Below are positions 19,360 through 31,366 of a stretch of DNA of 64,000 nt, piece after piece; position 1 is the first letter of the stretch; every line of letters begins with the position of its first letter. The notes below the pieces were generated by a model. That model saw only the letters and a list, made by a program, of their open reading frames with translations. It ran no database searches and had not been told where the DNA came from. The stretch is taken from NCBI RefSeq assembly GCF_040363165.1, contig NZ_BSRG01000001.1, forward strand, positions 124,001 through 188,000. The letters run 5' to 3'. Both the position numbers and the translations under genes were made by a program. The stretch is from Thermus sp. LT1-2-5. Lineage in GTDB: Bacteria > Deinococcota > Deinococci > Deinococcales > Thermaceae.

Positions 19360-20064
19360 TTAGAGCGCCGCCAGCTGGAAGAGGAAGTTGAACTCGTAGG
19401 TGCCCGCCTGTTCCGTCCCGTCAAACCAGAAGGCCTCTATGATGCGGTCGTCCAGCCACCCGGGAAGGCGTGCGTTGAGCACCTTCAGGAGTTCCAAGGG
19501 GTCGCCGTCGTCGGTAGAGCCGGGCTGGATCTGCACGAAACTGGAGTGCCCGATGTCTTGGGCTTGGTCCACCACCCCGAGCTGGCCGTAGGTGGGGCCA
19601 CCCAGGGTGCGGGTTACCTTGAGGTCCAGCTCGCACCCGTCGCCGTTGTTGCAGAACTTCTGCAGGACCTTCTGGTTGAGGCAGATGAGGGTGCCCTTCT
19701 CCCCGGGGTCAATCTGGCCGTTGCCGTTCAGGTCCTTGATGGCGGGGTAAGTGTCGATGGGGGTAAAGTCGCCATCCAAGGCGTCCTGGATGGCCTGCTC
19801 CAGCGAACCCTGGTACCCCTTGGGCACCAGGTAGCACCCCTCTCCGTTTTGCCCGGGGATGGGGTTGTTCAGGTCCACCACCCACTCGTCCTCCGTGAGG
19901 TGGAGGGCCACCCGCTGGGGGATGGTGAGGTTGATCCGCTCCGTGACCGTGGCCTGCTGGTCGCCCGCGTTGACGGCCTCGCCTGCGAGGGCGGTGTTGC
20001 AACCCTCTTGAACCCCCACGATCAGGGCCAGGGTAGCGAGGATGCTCAGCTTCCTAAACCGCAT
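19360..20064 (-). CDS. exported fibre-subunit-like protein, paralogue 2
   Basis: 234 residues. Signal peptide with likely cleavage after TALA. Strongly paralogous to the protein at 20076-20813: both have LHLTEDEW-x-x-DLNNP, EGCYLVPK, TYPA-x-KD and EKGTLIC-x-N-x-KVLQKF. A calcium-loop-like DLNGNGQIDPGEKG lies in the middle. It ends GTYEFNFLFQLAAL. Four cysteines could form disulphides. The ribosome binding site AAGGAGGTGA precedes the ATG. A terminator follows immediately. Probably a structural subunit of a surface fibre; this is inference. Confidence 0.7.
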   Translation of the reverse strand: MRFRKLSILATLALIVGVQEGCNTALAGEAVNAGDQQATVTERINLTIPQRVALHLTEDEWVVDLNNPIPGQNGEGCYLVPKGYQGSLEQAIQDALDGDFTPIDTYPAIKDLNGNGQIDPGEKGTLICLNQKVLQKFCNNGDGCELDLKVTRTLGGPTYGQLGVVDQAQDIGHSSFVQIQPGSTDDGDPLELLKVLNARLPGWLDDRIIEAFWFDGTEQAGTYEFNFLFQLAAL

Positions 20065-20075
20065 GGCTCACCTCC

Positions 20076-20813
20076 TTAGAGCCCCGCCAGGGTGAAGGTC
20101 ACGTCGAGGGTGTACGTGCCGTCCAGCTCCGTCCCGTCAAACCAGAAGGCTTCCACGATGAGGTCGTCCAGCCAGCCGTTGGTGGTGCCTGGGCCCTGGG
20201 CCACCGCCACGGGGCCAACGGGCAGCTGGTTGGTGTAGAAGCCTCCCATGGGCGTCGTGTTCGTGTAGTCGGCCAGGCCGAAGTAGCCGAAGCCGCTAGC
20301 GGGCTGGCCGGTGACGGAGACGGAAAGCTGCCACCCGTCGGGGTCATTGGAGAACTTCTGGAGCACCTTGTGGTTCACGCAGATGAGGGTGCCCTTCTCG
20401 TCGTTCTCCAACATGCCGTCGTTGTCGTAGTCCTTAGCGGCGGGGTAGGTGCCGATGGGGCGGAAGACGCCGCCACTATTGAAGTATTGGATCAGGCCTT
20501 GGATGGTCTTCACCGTCTTGGGCACCAGGTAGCACCCCTCCGCGGGGGGTTGGGGGTTATTGGGATCATATGCGTAGTTCCCCGGGGCCTCAGGGGGGTT
20601 GTTAAGGTCCAGGTTCCACTCGTCCTCCGTGAGGTGGAGGGCGTAGCGGGGCGGGATGATGACCCGCACCTTCTCCTTCACCGCCGCCTGGTCGTGGTTA
20701 TCGTCGTAAAGCTCCTCCACGTCGCTGTCCAGATCGCCCTCGCTGGGGAAGTTCACCTGGGCGTAGCCCACGGCGAGGGCCAGGGCCAAGAGACCAACGA
20801 GCCACTTCCGCAT
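20076..20813 (-). CDS. exported fibre-subunit-like protein, paralogue 1
   Basis: 245 residues. Signal peptide with likely cleavage after GYA. A strand-forming N-terminus (AAVKEKVRVIIPPRYALHL) could serve as a donor strand. It carries the acidic loop DYDNDGMLENDEKG and ends GTYTLDVTFTLAGL. It is the paralogue of the next gene. A strong ribosome binding site AGGAGGTAAACC precedes the ATG, suggesting high expression. Visibly less GC-rich than its neighbours, especially in the middle. Not a known family to me beyond the SCPU-like C-terminus. Confidence 0.7.
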   Translation of the reverse strand: MRKWLVGLLALALAVGYAQVNFPSEGDLDSDVEELYDDNHDQAAVKEKVRVIIPPRYALHLTEDEWNLDLNNPPEAPGNYAYDPNNPQPPAEGCYLVPKTVKTIQGLIQYFNSGGVFRPIGTYPAAKDYDNDGMLENDEKGTLICVNHKVLQKFSNDPDGWQLSVSVTGQPASGFGYFGLADYTNTTPMGGFYTNQLPVGPVAVAQGPGTTNGWLDDLIVEAFWFDGTELDGTYTLDVTFTLAGL

Positions 20814-20881
20814 GGTTTACCTCCTATCCGCTGGGTTGCCTAAACGCCTTGATCATGCCTACCGTGCCGAAAGCCTTGAGC

Positions 20882-21682
20882 CTAAAGCAGGGTGAGGGTG
20901 TAGACGAGCCAACCTTCATACTCCCCCGGTGCTTCAGAGCCGTCCAGGCGAAGCTTGATGCCCAGGGTCACGGACTGCCAGCCCCCCGGGTGGTCCGTCA
21001 CCTCCTCCAGGAGCACTCCGCCCTGGGGCCCCTGGGGGGCGGGGCAGAGGTGGGAGGGGGGGCGGTCCCAGTCGGGGTGGTAGGCCATACATTTCCAAGG
21101 GGGCGTGGGGGGTAAGCCCCCCCGGCCCGTGAGGATGGAGTGCACGGCGAAGTGGCTGGCGTCCAGAACGTGGCCCTCGGGGCTTGCGGGCTCCACCTCA
21201 AAGGCCACCTCCAAGGCCCAGTGCCGCCGCTGGGTGAAGACGTGAAGCCGCATGGAAGGGTGGGTGAAGAACTGGGGGAAGCGCTTGGAGCCCGGGATCA
21301 CCCGGCCCTCCCCGTCCAGGAGGTAGGGGGGGTAGGGCCGGCCCTCCTCGTCCAGGAAGCGGCCGTTCCCTCCGTATAGGGTGGCGCAGTGGGGCGGTAC
21401 CGGCCCCAAGGTGGCGCAACGGAGATCGAAGACCACCACCGGGTCCCGGAGGCAGAGGGTGGGGTCGCTGGGGTTTCTGGGGCAGTAAGGGGGTTGCCGC
21501 GGACTTCCGCCGTCGCGGCTGGCCCAAAGCGGTTCGGCCTTCCAACCCCCTACCGCCGGGGGCTCTAGCACCAGGGCTGCCCGTTCGGGAAGGATCACCT
21601 GTATCCGCACCGAGGCTTGGGGGCCCGCCGCCCCAAGGAGGAGGGGTAGCAGAACCAACGGGCCCAGAGTACCAAGCCTCAT
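20882..21682 (-). CDS. exported fibre-subunit-like protein, first gene of the operon
   Basis: 266 residues from ATG 21682, chosen because GGGAGGTGAG is correctly spaced from it; a GTG at 21691 would sit inside that site. Signal peptide, then SVRIQVILPERAALVL, the same strand-plus-IP/LPxRxAL pattern as the two paralogues. The body is larger and Pro-rich with Cys pairs (PYCPRNPSDPTLCLRD). It ends GEYEGWLVYTLTLL. Being first and most divergent it may be a tip or minor subunit. The promoter upstream carries SARP-style repeats. Confidence 0.65.
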   Translation of the reverse strand: MRLGTLGPLVLLPLLLGAAGPQASVRIQVILPERAALVLEPPAVGGWKAEPLWASRDGGSPRQPPYCPRNPSDPTLCLRDPVVVFDLRCATLGPVPPHCATLYGGNGRFLDEEGRPYPPYLLDGEGRVIPGSKRFPQFFTHPSMRLHVFTQRRHWALEVAFEVEPASPEGHVLDASHFAVHSILTGRGGLPPTPPWKCMAYHPDWDRPPSHLCPAPQGPQGGVLLEEVTDHPGGWQSVTLGIKLRLDGSEAPGEYEGWLVYTLTLL

Positions 21683-21711
21683 CCTTCTCACCTCCCTTCC
21701 GGGGGCAGGCT

Positions 21712-21741
21712 ACGCTAGGGGATGTGAAGGGAGCGTGAAGG
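21712..21741 (-). promoter_or_regulatory. fibre operon promoter with two SARP-style heptamers
   Basis: On the minus strand two exact copies of CCTTCAC (21741-21735 and 21730-21724) are separated by 4 nt, an 11-bp period. They end 6 nt before a -10-like TAGCGT (21717-21712). Heptamer direct repeats with 4-bp spacers just upstream of -10 are the known binding pattern of SARP-family activators, and the divergent gene encodes a SARP-like protein. Confidence 0.6.
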
Positions 21742-21751
21742 AGAGATGTGC

Positions 21752-21829
21752 GGATTTCACAGGAAGTTGACACGCGGACGTTAATCTATACCTAGGAGGC
21801 CAGCAGGGGATTTCACGGGTAGTTAACGC
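21752..21829 (+). repeat. imperfect direct repeat in the regulator promoter region
   Basis: Two copies of a roughly 20-nt element, GGATTTCAC-x-GG-x-AGTT-x-AC, start at 21752 and 21808 (56 bp apart). A further CTTCAC lies at 21834-21839. A TTGACA (21767-21772) followed by TATACC/TACCTA (21787-21794) may be the regulator promoter. The repeats share TTCAC with the operon heptamers and may serve autoregulation. Confidence 0.45.
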
Positions 21830-21858
21830 TTCGCTTCACGGCACGAAGGGGATCTCGT

Positions 21859-23543
21859 ATGGGACGGCGTATCCGGCTTCCCCTCTACGGTCCTGCCCGA
21901 GCGGAAGGGCCGATGGGACCCCTACCTTTGCGGCGTAAGGCCCTGGCCCTCCTCTACTACCTGGCCCTGGAGGGCCCAAGCCGAAGGGAGCGGCTTGCTG
22001 ATCTCCTTTGGGGCCACGGGGCGGCGTTGCAGAACCTCCGGGCTGAGCTGGCCCACCTGCGGGGCTTCCTGGGGCGGGAGGCCTTGTGGGGCCGGGTCCT
22101 GGAGCTTCCCCCCGGGGTGGAGCTGGACCGCTCGGCTGGGGTTGGGGAGCCTTTGGAGGGCCTCGAGGGCCTAAGCCCGGCGTGGGACGATTGGCTTCAA
22201 CTCAAGCGCCTTCAGCTTGTGGCGAACGCTCTTCCGCCCTTACCGGAGCGCCTCAAGGAGGTGCGTCCGCCCGCCTTGGTGGTGCTCATCGGCCCTCCGG
22301 GGTCGGGCCGCGAGGCCCTGGCCCGGGCCTTGGCCCAGAGGCTTGGCCTCCCTTTCCGGGAAGCCCTGGGCCCGGGCCAGGGGGTCTTTTACCTGGCGGA
22401 CCCCTTGCCGGGGAAGGAGGAGGGCCTTAGGGAAACGCCGGCTCCCGGGCGGGTTTTGGTCCTGGCCCGGAGCCTTTTTGGTGAGGACCCAGGGCTTCTC
22501 CTGGCCCTTCGGGCCCGCTTTCCTGCCGAGTCCACCTTCGTATTGCAGGTGCCCCGGCTTTCTTGGGAGGAGGCCAAGGAGCGCTTTTTGGCCCACTTGC
22601 CCTTTAGAGAGGCGGCTCGCTATTACCTGGCCAGCGGGGGTAGGCCGGGTATCCTCAGGGAGCTTTTGGCCATGGGAAGCCCGGAGGCCCTACCCCAAAG
22701 GGTGCGGGCTAAGGTGGCCCTGGAGGCCCGCTACCTTCCCCTGGAGGCGCGAAGGGCCTTGGAGGTCTTGGCCCTTCACCCCGGGCCTTTTCCTCCCTCC
22801 CTAGCGGGGGCTTTGGGGGTGGCGGGAGCCTTGGGCGAGCTGGAGCACAGGGGTTGGCTTTGCTTGCGGGAGAAGCGCTACGGGTGGTGCGAGCCTGCGC
22901 TAAGGCGTTACCTGGCCGAGGCCTTGGCTTTGGGGGAGCGCCTCCACCTACACCGAAGGATGGCGGAGCACTTCTTATCTTTGGGGGACGAGGTGGCAAG
23001 CCTTTACCACTGGGTTAAGGCGGGGGAAGCCCTTCAGGCCCACGCCCTTTTGGGCCAGCTTAAAGGGTGGCGGCGTTTGGTGGGGGACCCGGCTTTTCCT
23101 TGGAAGGACCACCCTCCTCCCCAGGCGACGTTGGGTTTGGGGAGGAGGGTTTCTTTGGATCTACCCGAGGAGCTACTCCTGGTTTCTTGGGATGGCGAGG
23201 TGGCGGAGGTGTCCTTTGCGGTGGAGGAACCCCTCATACTGAGTCTGGAAGGGGAGGTCTGGCAGGAACTTCCCCTGGGTTTGGGGCTTCAACAGGAGCA
23301 TTTTCCCTTGCGCCTCGCCGGGGCAAACCGGGAGGTATACTTCCTCCCGGTTAGAGGGCCCAGTTCCTTCTTCTGGGGCACCGTGCTTCCCGACGCGCCC
23401 CTTGCCTACCGTTTCGCTTTGCCCCCGGGGGTTTACCGCTTGAGCCTGGGTACGCGGGGACTGGCTCGCCTTAGGGTGGGCGCCAACCGGATCACCCAAG
23501 GCGACACCCCAATTCTCGTCTCCATGGGTGCCCTGGTAGAGGT

Positions 23544-23547
<4 letters not shown>
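21859..23547 (+). CDS. SARP-like transcriptional activator with degenerate P-loop
   Basis: 562 residues, divergent from the fibre operon. The N-terminal winged helix (about 1-90) has the SARP pattern RRKALALLYYLAL...RERLADLLWG...LQNLRAELAHLRGFLG. From about residue 140 an ATPase-like segment reads LIGPPGSGREALARAL, where the Walker A lysine is replaced by arginine. Helical repeats around 330-400 are followed by a C-terminal beta-rich domain. No membrane segment. I infer it controls the divergent operon through the heptamer repeats. It ends with a 4-nt overlap with lon. Confidence 0.7.
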
Positions 23548-25931
<2,384 letters not shown>

Positions 25932-25956
25932 CTGCCTTCCATGATAAGACAGGGGG

Positions 25957-25974
25957 CGGGCGCTTTAGCGCCCG
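25957..25974 (-). terminator. hairpin between the lipoprotein gene and lon
   Basis: CGGGCGC, loop TTTA, GCGCCCG (7-bp perfect stem). No T-run follows, so it may be a weak terminator for the upstream lipoprotein gene or a structure in the lon leader. Confidence 0.4.
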
Positions 25975-25990
25975 AGGGCACAAAGAAGGC

Positions 25991-26515
25991 TTAGAGGCCC
26001 ACGGTGACGTGGGCCTTCATTTCCTCTAGCCGGATTTCGCTAAGCCCGGGCGGCAGGCTACCCTCCACGGCTACCCCCAGCCAGAGCCGCCCCTGGCGGA
26101 GGCCTTGGAGTAGGGTATCCCCCGTGAGGGTGAAGGCGGTTTCCGGCCGACCTCCGAAGTCCAGGGTTCCCACCCTTTCCCCAGCTTTGCTGGCAGGGCA
26201 AAGGACCAGCTCGCCCAGGCTCTGGCATCCTTCCTCCTCCCGGGGGTCCCGGGCGTGGGCGTATACGTGGATGCGGGCCTGAAGGGGCACGTTGGCACGG
26301 GCCACGCCCTCCACCCGCAGGGCCCGCACCACGTCCAAGGGGGGCGGGCTTAGGGTGAGGGGGGTGGTGGGGTAGACCACGTAGGGCTCCCCAAACGGGT
26401 TTGTGGGGGGAAGGCTGTTGAGGTCGAGGGTCGTGGAGCCTAGGTCCATGGTGAGGGTGTAGCTGCAGGCGGCGAGGAGAGTGGCTAGGAGGAAGAAAAA
26501 AAGCGTCTTCCGCAC
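25991..26515 (-). CDS. lipoprotein, unknown function
   Basis: 174 residues with a signal peptide and lipobox LLAAC (Cys16), so lipid-anchored. The mature part is beta-rich, with repeated short strands and a Cys pair (EGCQSLGELVLC). No recognised family. Start GTG 26515, 6 nt after a TAGAAT box; the start region is divergent from pyrD. Confidence 0.75.
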   Translation of the reverse strand: MRKTLFFFLLATLLAACSYTLTMDLGSTTLDLNSLPPTNPFGEPYVVYPTTPLTLSPPPLDVVRALRVEGVARANVPLQARIHVYAHARDPREEEGCQSLGELVLCPASKAGERVGTLDFGGRPETAFTLTGDTLLQGLRQGRLWLGVAVEGSLPPGLSEIRLEEMKAHVTVGL

Positions 26516-26521
26516 GCGGTC

Positions 26522-26527
26522 ATTCTA
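26522..26527 (-). promoter_or_regulatory. -10 box for the lipoprotein gene (leaderless)
   Basis: TAGAAT on the minus strand, 6 nt before GTG 26515. It lies in the short divergent gap shared with pyrD. Confidence 0.5.
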
Positions 26528-26543
26528 CCGGAGAATGGAAACG

Positions 26544-27578
26544 ATGCACCGCCTTCTCTTCGCCCTGGATCCGGAAACCGCCCATGAGCTCACCCTGCAG
26601 GCCCTCGCCTTTTGGTCGGGGAGGGGGCCCCTTTTGCGGGTGCCGGGAAGGCTCCTTAGGGTGGAAGACCCTAGGCTTAGGGTGGAGGCCTTGGGCCTCG
26701 CCTTCCCCAACCCCTTGGGCCTGGCGGCGGGGATGGACAAGGATGCCCGCGCCCTGGGGGCTTGGTGGGCCTTAGGCTTCGGTTTCGCCGAGGTGGGAAC
26801 CCTCACCCCCAGGCCCCAGGAGGGAAACCCCAAGCCGAGGCTCTTCCGCCTGCCGGAGGACCGGGCCCTCATCAACCGCATGGGGTTCAACAACCGCGGG
26901 GTCCTCGAGGCGGCAAAACGGCTCGCCGCCTTCCGGGCGCGGGGGCTTCCCCTTCCCGTGGGCGTGAACCTGGGGAAGAACCGGGAAACCCCTTTGGAAC
27001 AGGCGGCGGAGGACTACCTGGAGGCCCTTCGCCTTTTGGAGCCCCACGGCGACTACTTCGTGCTCAACGTGAGCTCCCCCAATACCCCAGGCTTGCGCAC
27101 CCTTCAGGAGGGCCCTTTTCTGGATGAGCTCCTCTTTCGCCTTCGCCCCGCCACGGCTAAGCCCCTCCTCCTCAAGGTGGCCCCCGACCTCTCCTGGGAA
27201 GCCTTGGACCAGGTGGTGGCCTTGGCCCTAAAGCACCGCCTCGAGGGCCTGGTGGCGGTGAACACCACCCTGAGCCGCGAGGGGCTGAGGGGCCCCTTGG
27301 CCCGCGAGGCGGGGGGGCTTTCGGGAAGGCCCTTGAAGCGGAGGGCCCTGGAGGTCCTGCGGCACCTGGCCCAGGTCCCGGGCCTCACCCTGGTGAGCGT
27401 GGGGGGGGTGGAGACCCCAGAGGACCTCTGGGAGCGGCTCAAGGCGGGGGCGAGCCTGGTGCAGGTTTACACCGGGTTCGTCTACGGGGGGCCCCTTTTC
27501 CCGAGGCGGCTTCTCAAGGGCCTTCTCGCCCTCATGGCGGCGGAAGGGGTGGCCGCCATAAGGGACCTCAGACGGTGA
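26544..27578 (+). CDS. pyrD: dihydroorotate dehydrogenase, class 2
   Basis: 344 residues. FMN enzyme oxidising dihydroorotate to orotate with quinone at the membrane. The N-terminal helix HRLLFALDPETAHELT is typical of class 2; the FMN region is GLAAGMDKDA; the catalytic serine lies in LNVSSPNTPGLR; VNTTLSREG and SVGGVETPEDLW follow. Start ATG 26544 is chosen because GGAG lies 10 nt upstream; ATG 26535 and an opening at 26481 are less likely. It overlaps the convergent Uma2 gene by 11 nt. Confidence 0.95.
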   Translation: MHRLLFALDPETAHELTLQALAFWSGRGPLLRVPGRLLRVEDPRLRVEALGLAFPNPLGLAAGMDKDARALGAWWALGFGFAEVGTLTPRPQEGNPKPRLFRLPEDRALINRMGFNNRGVLEAAKRLAAFRARGLPLPVGVNLGKNRETPLEQAAEDYLEALRLLEPHGDYFVLNVSSPNTPGLRTLQEGPFLDELLFRLRPATAKPLLLKVAPDLSWEALDQVVALALKHRLEGLVAVNTTLSREGLRGPLAREAGGLSGRPLKRRALEVLRHLAQVPGLTLVSVGGVETPEDLWERLKAGASLVQVYTGFVYGGPLFPRRLLKGLLALMAAEGVAAIRDLRR

Positions 27579-28047
27579 GGCGGCAGCCGCAGCGGAGTTC
27601 CAGCTCCACCGGGGACACGTAGCGGAAGGCCCCGTCTTGGCGCAGGTGGAGCACGAGGAGGGTGAAGGGGTCAAAGACCACCACGTCCTTGATCCCTTGG
27701 GAGAGGTAGAAGCGGGGGGCGATCTCGAGGTCCTTGGCCTCGTAGCCCTGGCTCACCACCTCCACCACCGCTTCGGGGAGGAGGGTGATGGCCTCGTCCA
27801 GCTCCTCGGGTTTGCGGCAGAAGAGGGCAATGTCAGGCCTTTTGTAGGAGCCATCGGGGAAGCGCACGTACACATCGGCCACGTGGATGCACGGGCAGGA
27901 GGCGCCTTCCCTGGGGCGGATGCTTTGGCGGATGCGGTCCACGGCCTTTTGGTGGCGGTAGGGGGGATGGGCCTCCCAGAGGGGAAGCCCAACCACCCAT
28001 TCCAGCCGGAGGCCGACCTCGTCCGCTTCCAGGAGCTTCTTCAGCAT
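27568..28047 (-). CDS. Uma2 family protein (DUF820)
   Basis: 159 residues of the Uma2/DUF820 family, which has a PD-(D/E)XK nuclease-like fold. Visible: PDIALFCRK with the conserved Asp, EAVVEVVSQGYEAKDLEI with the E-x-x-S-x-x-x-x-x-x-D-x-x-x-K-like core, and a Cys-containing C-terminus. The function of the family is not established. It starts 4 nt before the pyrC stop and has its own -10 (TAAAAT). Confidence 0.8.
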   Translation of the reverse strand: MLKKLLEADEVGLRLEWVVGLPLWEAHPPYRHQKAVDRIRQSIRPREGASCPCIHVADVYVRFPDGSYKRPDIALFCRKPEELDEAITLLPEAVVEVVSQGYEAKDLEIAPRFYLSQGIKDVVVFDPFTLLVLHLRQDGAFRYVSPVELELRCGCRLTV

Positions 28048-28051
28048 GCCT

Positions 28052-29328
28052 CTATTTTAGCGCCTCGTAGACCACCCGGCCTTCCACCAAGGTGAGGACG
28101 GGCCACCCCCCGAGGACCCAACCCGCCCAGGGGGAGAAGCGGGCCTTGGAGGCGAAGGCCTTGGGATCCACGGGCCTTTCCTTGGGGGAGAGGAGGACGA
28201 GGCTTGCCTCCGCCCCCACCTCCAGGCGGAGGGGTGTTAGGCCCAGGACCCGCCTCGGGCCATCGGTGAAGAGCTCCACCAGCCGGGGAAGGGGCAGGCC
28301 CCGCTTGAGGTGGAGCTCGGTGTAGAGGAGGGGGAAGGCCACCTCGAGGCTCGGGATGCCAAAGGGAGCCCTCAGAAGGTCCATCTCCTTTTCCGCCTGG
28401 GTGTGGGGGGCGTGGTCTGTGGCGATGGCGTCCAGGGTGCCGTCCAGAAGCCCCTCCAGGAGGGCTTCCTGGTCCTCTTTGCTCCGGAGGGGCGGGGCCA
28501 CCTTGAAGAGGGGATCCAAGCTGGCCCAGGCCTCCTCCGTGAGGGTGAGGTGGTGGGGGGTGGCCTCCGCCGTCACGGGGAGGCCCTGCCGCTTGGCCTC
28601 CCGGATGAGCTCCAAGCCCCGGCGGGTGGAGAGGTGCTGCACGTGGAGGTGGGGCCTGGCCGGGCTACGCCGCAGGGCGTAGCGGAGGACCTCCAGGTCC
28701 CGGGCGATCCGGGCCGCCTCCGCTTCGGGGGGGTTTCCGGGCAGACCCAGGCGGTCGGCCAGGAGCCCATCGTTCATCACCCCGCCCCGGCGCAAGGAGG
28801 CGTCCTCCGCATGCACCGCCACGGGAAGGCCCAGGGGGGCGGCCTGCACCAGGCCGAGGGCCAGGAGGCTGGCGTCCTCGTTGGTGCGGCCGTCGTCCGT
28901 GAGGAGCACCGCCCCCGCTTCCTGTAGAAGCCCCGCTGGGGCCAGGTGCCTCCCCTCCTGCCCCAGGGTGAGGGCGGCGGCGGGGTGGAGGCGGGCGAGG
29001 CCCAGGGCCGCCGCCTTTTCCCTGAGGGCCCGCACCGCCTCGGGGGTGTCCACGGGGGGCTTGGTGTTGGGCATGCTGACCACGTCCGTGTACCCCCCCC
29101 TAACCGCCGCCAGGAGGCCGGAGGCCAGGTCCTCCTTCACCTCTTCCCCGGGCTCCCTGAGGTGGGCGTGGAGGTCCAGGAAGCCGGGGGCAAGGAAGCA
29201 CCCCGTCCCGTCCACCACCCTCTGGGCCTTTCCCCCTTCTAGGGAAAGGACCCGGCCTTCCCCGATGAGGACGTCCGCAGGGCCCCTTTCCCCTGCGGCG
29301 TCCACCAGGCGCACGTTCTTGATGAGGA

Positions 29329-29332
<4 letters not shown>
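28052..29332 (-). CDS. pyrC: dihydroorotase
   Basis: 426 residues. Zinc amidohydrolase cyclising carbamoyl-aspartate to dihydroorotate. Metal motif [11 protein letters not shown] near residue 55, then the histidines HAEDASL and [10 protein letters not shown], and IATDHAPHT late in the chain, fitting class I (Bacillus-like) enzymes. Start GTG 29332 overlaps the pyrB stop (GTGA) with GGGAGGGAG upstream. A longer frame to 29890 is only a shadow of pyrB. Confidence 0.95.
28054..28059 (-). promoter_or_regulatory. -10 box for the Uma2 gene
   Basis: TAAAAT on the minus strand, 6 nt before ATG 28047 and overlapping the pyrC stop codon region (TAG at 28054-28052). Confidence 0.5.
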
Positions 29333-30858
<1,526 letters not shown>

Positions 30859-30873
30859 GTCTTCCCCCTTTCC

Positions 30874-30887
30874 GGCCTCACAGGACC
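30874..30887 (-). promoter_or_regulatory. PyrR-binding site in the pyr leader RNA
   Basis: GGTCCTGTGAGGCC on the minus strand. It fits the known PyrR binding-loop consensus ARUCCNGNGAGGYU at nearly every position and is flanked by CCGG/CCGG arms that can form a hairpin. Confidence 0.75.
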
Positions 30888-30905
30888 GGTTTAAAGGCCA
30901 ACCCC

Positions 30906-30934
30906 ACCTTACACCCTGGCTCAGCTCGACGCAA
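30906..30934 (-). promoter_or_regulatory. pyr operon promoter
   Basis: -35 TTGCGT (30934-30929), 17-nt spacer, -10 TAAGGT (30911-30906). The predicted start of transcription is about 120 nt before pyrR, in line with the roughly 115 nt mapped for Thermus ZO5. Confidence 0.6.
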
Positions 30935-30935
30935 G

Positions 30936-30964
30936 CCAAACCCGCCCAGGAAGCCCTGGGCGGG
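30936..30964 (-). terminator. terminator after the SPW gene
   Basis: Perfect 10-bp stem CCCGCCCAGG / CCTGGGCGGG with loop of four (30941-30964), followed on the minus strand by TTTGG. It ends the SPW-repeat transcript just before the pyr promoter. Confidence 0.7.
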
Positions 30965-30979
30965 GGGTTCGGGCAGGCC

Positions 30980-31309
30980 TTAGGCCGCCTTGGGCTTTTC
31001 CCGGGTGACGCTTAGGGCCAAGGCGCCCACCAAAAGGCCCACGAGAACGGCGTTCCACAGGGCGTTCGCCATCCCGCTAAACCCCAGGATCCAAGGGGAG
31101 AGGATGAGCCAAACGCCCAAAAGGACGTTCAGCCACTCCTCCCACATGGGGCCGCCCCTGAGGTGCATGAGGGCCATAAGGCCCACCACCACCCCCACGA
31201 TCACCGCGTTCCACATGGCGGCGGGGGCGCCGCTAAAGCCCAAAAGCCACGGGGAGAGGATGAGCCATACGCCCAGGACGAGATTGGCCCAGTCCTGCCA
31301 ACGCGTCAT
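30980..31309 (-). CDS. SPW-repeat membrane protein
   Basis: 109 residues with two tandem copies of the SPW module: NLVLGVWLILSPWLLGFSG and NVLLGVWLILSPWILGFSG, each followed by a second hydrophobic helix, giving four membrane segments. The repeat family is defined by the Ser-Pro-Trp motif; its function is unknown. Ribosome binding site GGAGG precedes the ATG. Monocistronic, with a terminator behind it. Confidence 0.85.
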   Translation of the reverse strand: MTRWQDWANLVLGVWLILSPWLLGFSGAPAAMWNAVIVGVVVGLMALMHLRGGPMWEEWLNVLLGVWLILSPWILGFSGMANALWNAVLVGLLVGALALSVTREKPKAA

Positions 31310-31366
31310 GGTTGCCCACCTCCTTTCAGCCTTTATTGTGAAAGGGGTTGAGCGCGAGGAATAGTG

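Noticed and set aside
20006-20064. Lipobox at the N-terminus of the second subunit (VQEGC)
   Set aside because: Glu at the -2 position does not fit a lipobox; cleavage after TALA by signal peptidase I is more likely.
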